DNA of 7,646 nt from an uncultured Bacteroidales bacterium (GTDB lineage: Bacteria; Bacteroidota; Bacteroidia; Bacteroidales; UBA932), in NCBI GenBank assembly GCA_900317065.1, contig ONFK01000162.1:1-7646 (forward strand), given 5' to 3'. Of this stretch, positions 6,768 to 7,646 are shown one piece after another (positions within the stretch are counted from its first letter, which is position 1; every line of letters begins with the position of its first letter). The notes beneath the pieces are model-generated. The model ran no database searches. It was given only the letters and a program-made list of their open reading frames with translations, and was not told the origin of the DNA. The position numbers and the translations under genes were made by a program.

Positions 6768-7292
6768 CTAGAATACCTTCTCGTAATCGCCGTCCTCGAA
6801 ATACCATTTGCCCTGGGTGCGCAGCAGTTCCTCTATGATCTCGCGCAGGCAGCCCTTTCCGCCGGGAGCGTCGCACATATAGTCCGCCGCCTTGAGGGCA
6901 TCGCGCGCCGCGTCGGCGGGCACGGCACCTATCCCCGCCGCTTTGATCACGGGCACGTCCGGCACGTCGTCCCCGATATAGAGGACCTCCGAACGGTCGA
7001 GGCCGTGACGGGCGCAGAAGTCGTCCAGGGCCTTTATCTTGCCCCTGCACTGCATGTAAATGTCTTCCGGAGCCATTCCGCAGGTTATGAAACGGTTGCG
7101 CACGCCTTCGGTCTCACCTCCCGTGAAAACGGCAAGGTGATAGCCCCTCATGAGGGCCACCCTGATGGCGAAACTGTCTTTCGCGTTGAAAACCCGCACC
7201 ATCTCGTGGCTGTCGTATGCGATCAGGCTGCCGTCGGTAAGCACGCCATCAACGTCGAATGCGATGGCCTTGATTTTCTTCCAGTTGCTCAT
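6768..7292 (-). CDS. kdsC: 3-deoxy-D-manno-octulosonate 8-phosphate phosphatase, KdsC-type HAD
   Basis: This 174-aa protein matches the short, cap-less HAD phosphatases of the KdsC group, which remove phosphate from Kdo-8-phosphate during synthesis of the lipopolysaccharide inner core. HAD motif I is DVDGVLTDG, with nucleophile D13 and acid/base D15. Motif II is the Thr of FTGGE (T57), motif III is K85 in RGKIKAL and motif IV is GDDVPDVPV (D108, D109). The C-terminal GGKGCLREIIEELL is the conserved tail that reaches a neighbouring subunit's active site in the KdsC tetramer. Start and upstream stop share one base as TAATG, and a purine-rich AGGGAGGGGGAG stretch sits about 10 nt upstream inside the DUF3467 gene, so translation is probably coupled. 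A Neu9P- or GlcNAc-type substrate is possible but less likely. Confidence 0.88.
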   Translation of the reverse strand: MSNWKKIKAIAFDVDGVLTDGSLIAYDSHEMVRVFNAKDSFAIRVALMRGYHLAVFTGGETEGVRNRFITCGMAPEDIYMQCRGKIKALDDFCARHGLDRSEVLYIGDDVPDVPVIKAAGIGAVPADAARDALKAADYMCDAPGGKGCLREIIEELLRTQGKWYFEDGDYEKVF

Positions 7293-7615
7293 TACGACTT
7301 GGCTCCCCCTCCCTGCATCATGTCAGCCAGATTGAAGGTATTGCCGTTGGCGGCACCTTCCAACATGATTCTTCCGAACTGGGACTCATATTTGCCTACA
7401 TTCTCGGCAAGCGCGTTCAGCAGGCGCTTGGCATGTTCGGGGCTCATGACCACCCTGTTGTTGATCTTGGGGCCGGGCATTCCGGGGAGAGTGCTGGCGA
7501 AGTCTATAACGAATTCACTGCGGGAGTGAGAAATGATTGCAAGATTAGCATAAGAACCGCTGGCTATCTGGGGATCCAGATTGAGGTTCATCTTGTTTTC
7601 TTTGTTACCGTCCAT
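7292..7615 (-). CDS. DUF3467 domain protein
   Basis: This small soluble protein has 107 residues from ATG at 7615. The middle matches the DUF3467 family: ANLAIISHSRSEFVIDF, then PGMPGPKINNRVVMSPEHAKRLLNAL and GKYESQFG. No biochemical function is established for the family that I know of. There is no signal peptide, membrane segment or Cys cluster. The Gly-rich tail (MMQGGGAKS) is partly shaped by the purine-rich stretch that may serve kdsC translation. The start is uncertain: in-frame TTG at 7624 and ATG at 7591 (MNLNLDPQI) are alternatives, the latter close to the conserved core. A possible promoter box at the window edge suggests this is the first gene of the run. Confidence 0.87.
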   Translation of the reverse strand: MDGNKENKMNLNLDPQIASGSYANLAIISHSRSEFVIDFASTLPGMPGPKINNRVVMSPEHAKRLLNALAENVGKYESQFGRIMLEGAANGNTFNLADMMQGGGAKS

Positions 7616-7637
7616 AATAGTCAAATGTTTTATGGTG

Positions 7638-7645
7638 CGAAGATA
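7638..7645 (-). promoter_or_regulatory. Possible Bacteroidota -7 promoter box
   Basis: On the minus strand this reads TATCTTCG followed by CACC, one mismatch from the Bacteroidota sigma-ABfr -7 consensus TAnnTTTG. It lies about 22 nt before the DUF3467 ATG at 7615. The matching -33 element would fall outside the window, so it cannot be checked here. Confidence 0.4.
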
Positions 7646-7646
7646 C

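Noticed and set aside
7113..7130. TGGE in place of the usual TGR at HAD motif II of the KdsC-type protein
   Set aside because: The motif Thr is kept, and Bacteroidota KdsC-like proteins commonly show TGG as I remember them, so it does not signal a new activity.

Overview
The window is densely coding and every gene I can support lies on the minus strand, so the genes read from right to left. It has two parts with different apparent ancestry. Positions of about 580 to 7646 look like a Bacteroidota (Bacteroidales-like) chromosome. The support is a DUF3467 protein, Maf and KdsC versions with the SDT and TGG motifs I associate with that phylum, a valyl-tRNA synthetase with KMSKT followed by LGNSPD, weak Shine-Dalgarno sequences and a possible TAnnTTTG-type promoter box. 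Positions 1 to about 560 carry GC-richer fragments of ATP synthase subunit genes (atpF, atpH) and a riboflavin kinase/FAD synthetase (RibF)-like fragment. These do not resemble Bacteroidota versions, and one of them has a strong AAGGAG ribosome binding site. They suggest another phylum, possibly a Gram-positive or actinobacterial lineage.

The right-hand part is one tightly packed gene run: DUF3467 protein, KdsC-type HAD phosphatase, Maf nucleotide pyrophosphatase, valyl-tRNA synthetase (valS), YbgC/4-hydroxybenzoyl-CoA-type thioesterase, ABC-F ATPase and M19 membrane-dipeptidase-like protein. Junctions range from a 17-nt overlap to an 8-nt gap, including two ATGA overlaps and one TAATG, so cotranscription and translational coupling are likely. 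The content is housekeeping: Kdo supply for lipopolysaccharide, nucleotide pool cleaning, tRNA charging, ribosome-associated ATPase and peptide turnover. No gap is long enough to hold a further gene.

Three abnormal joins stand out. (1) valS lacks about 65 bp just after its KMSKT loop, and this shifts the frame. (2) The dipeptidase loses its C-terminal third and continues in frame into the cytoplasmic part of AtpF. (3) The AtpH N-terminus continues in frame into a RibF-like TRIR segment. All three cut through conserved folds, and one breaks an essential gene. A chimeric or collapsed metagenomic assembly is therefore the simplest reading. Genuine fusions cannot be excluded from the sequence alone. 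I see no CRISPR array, RNA gene, insertion sequence or convincing new system.
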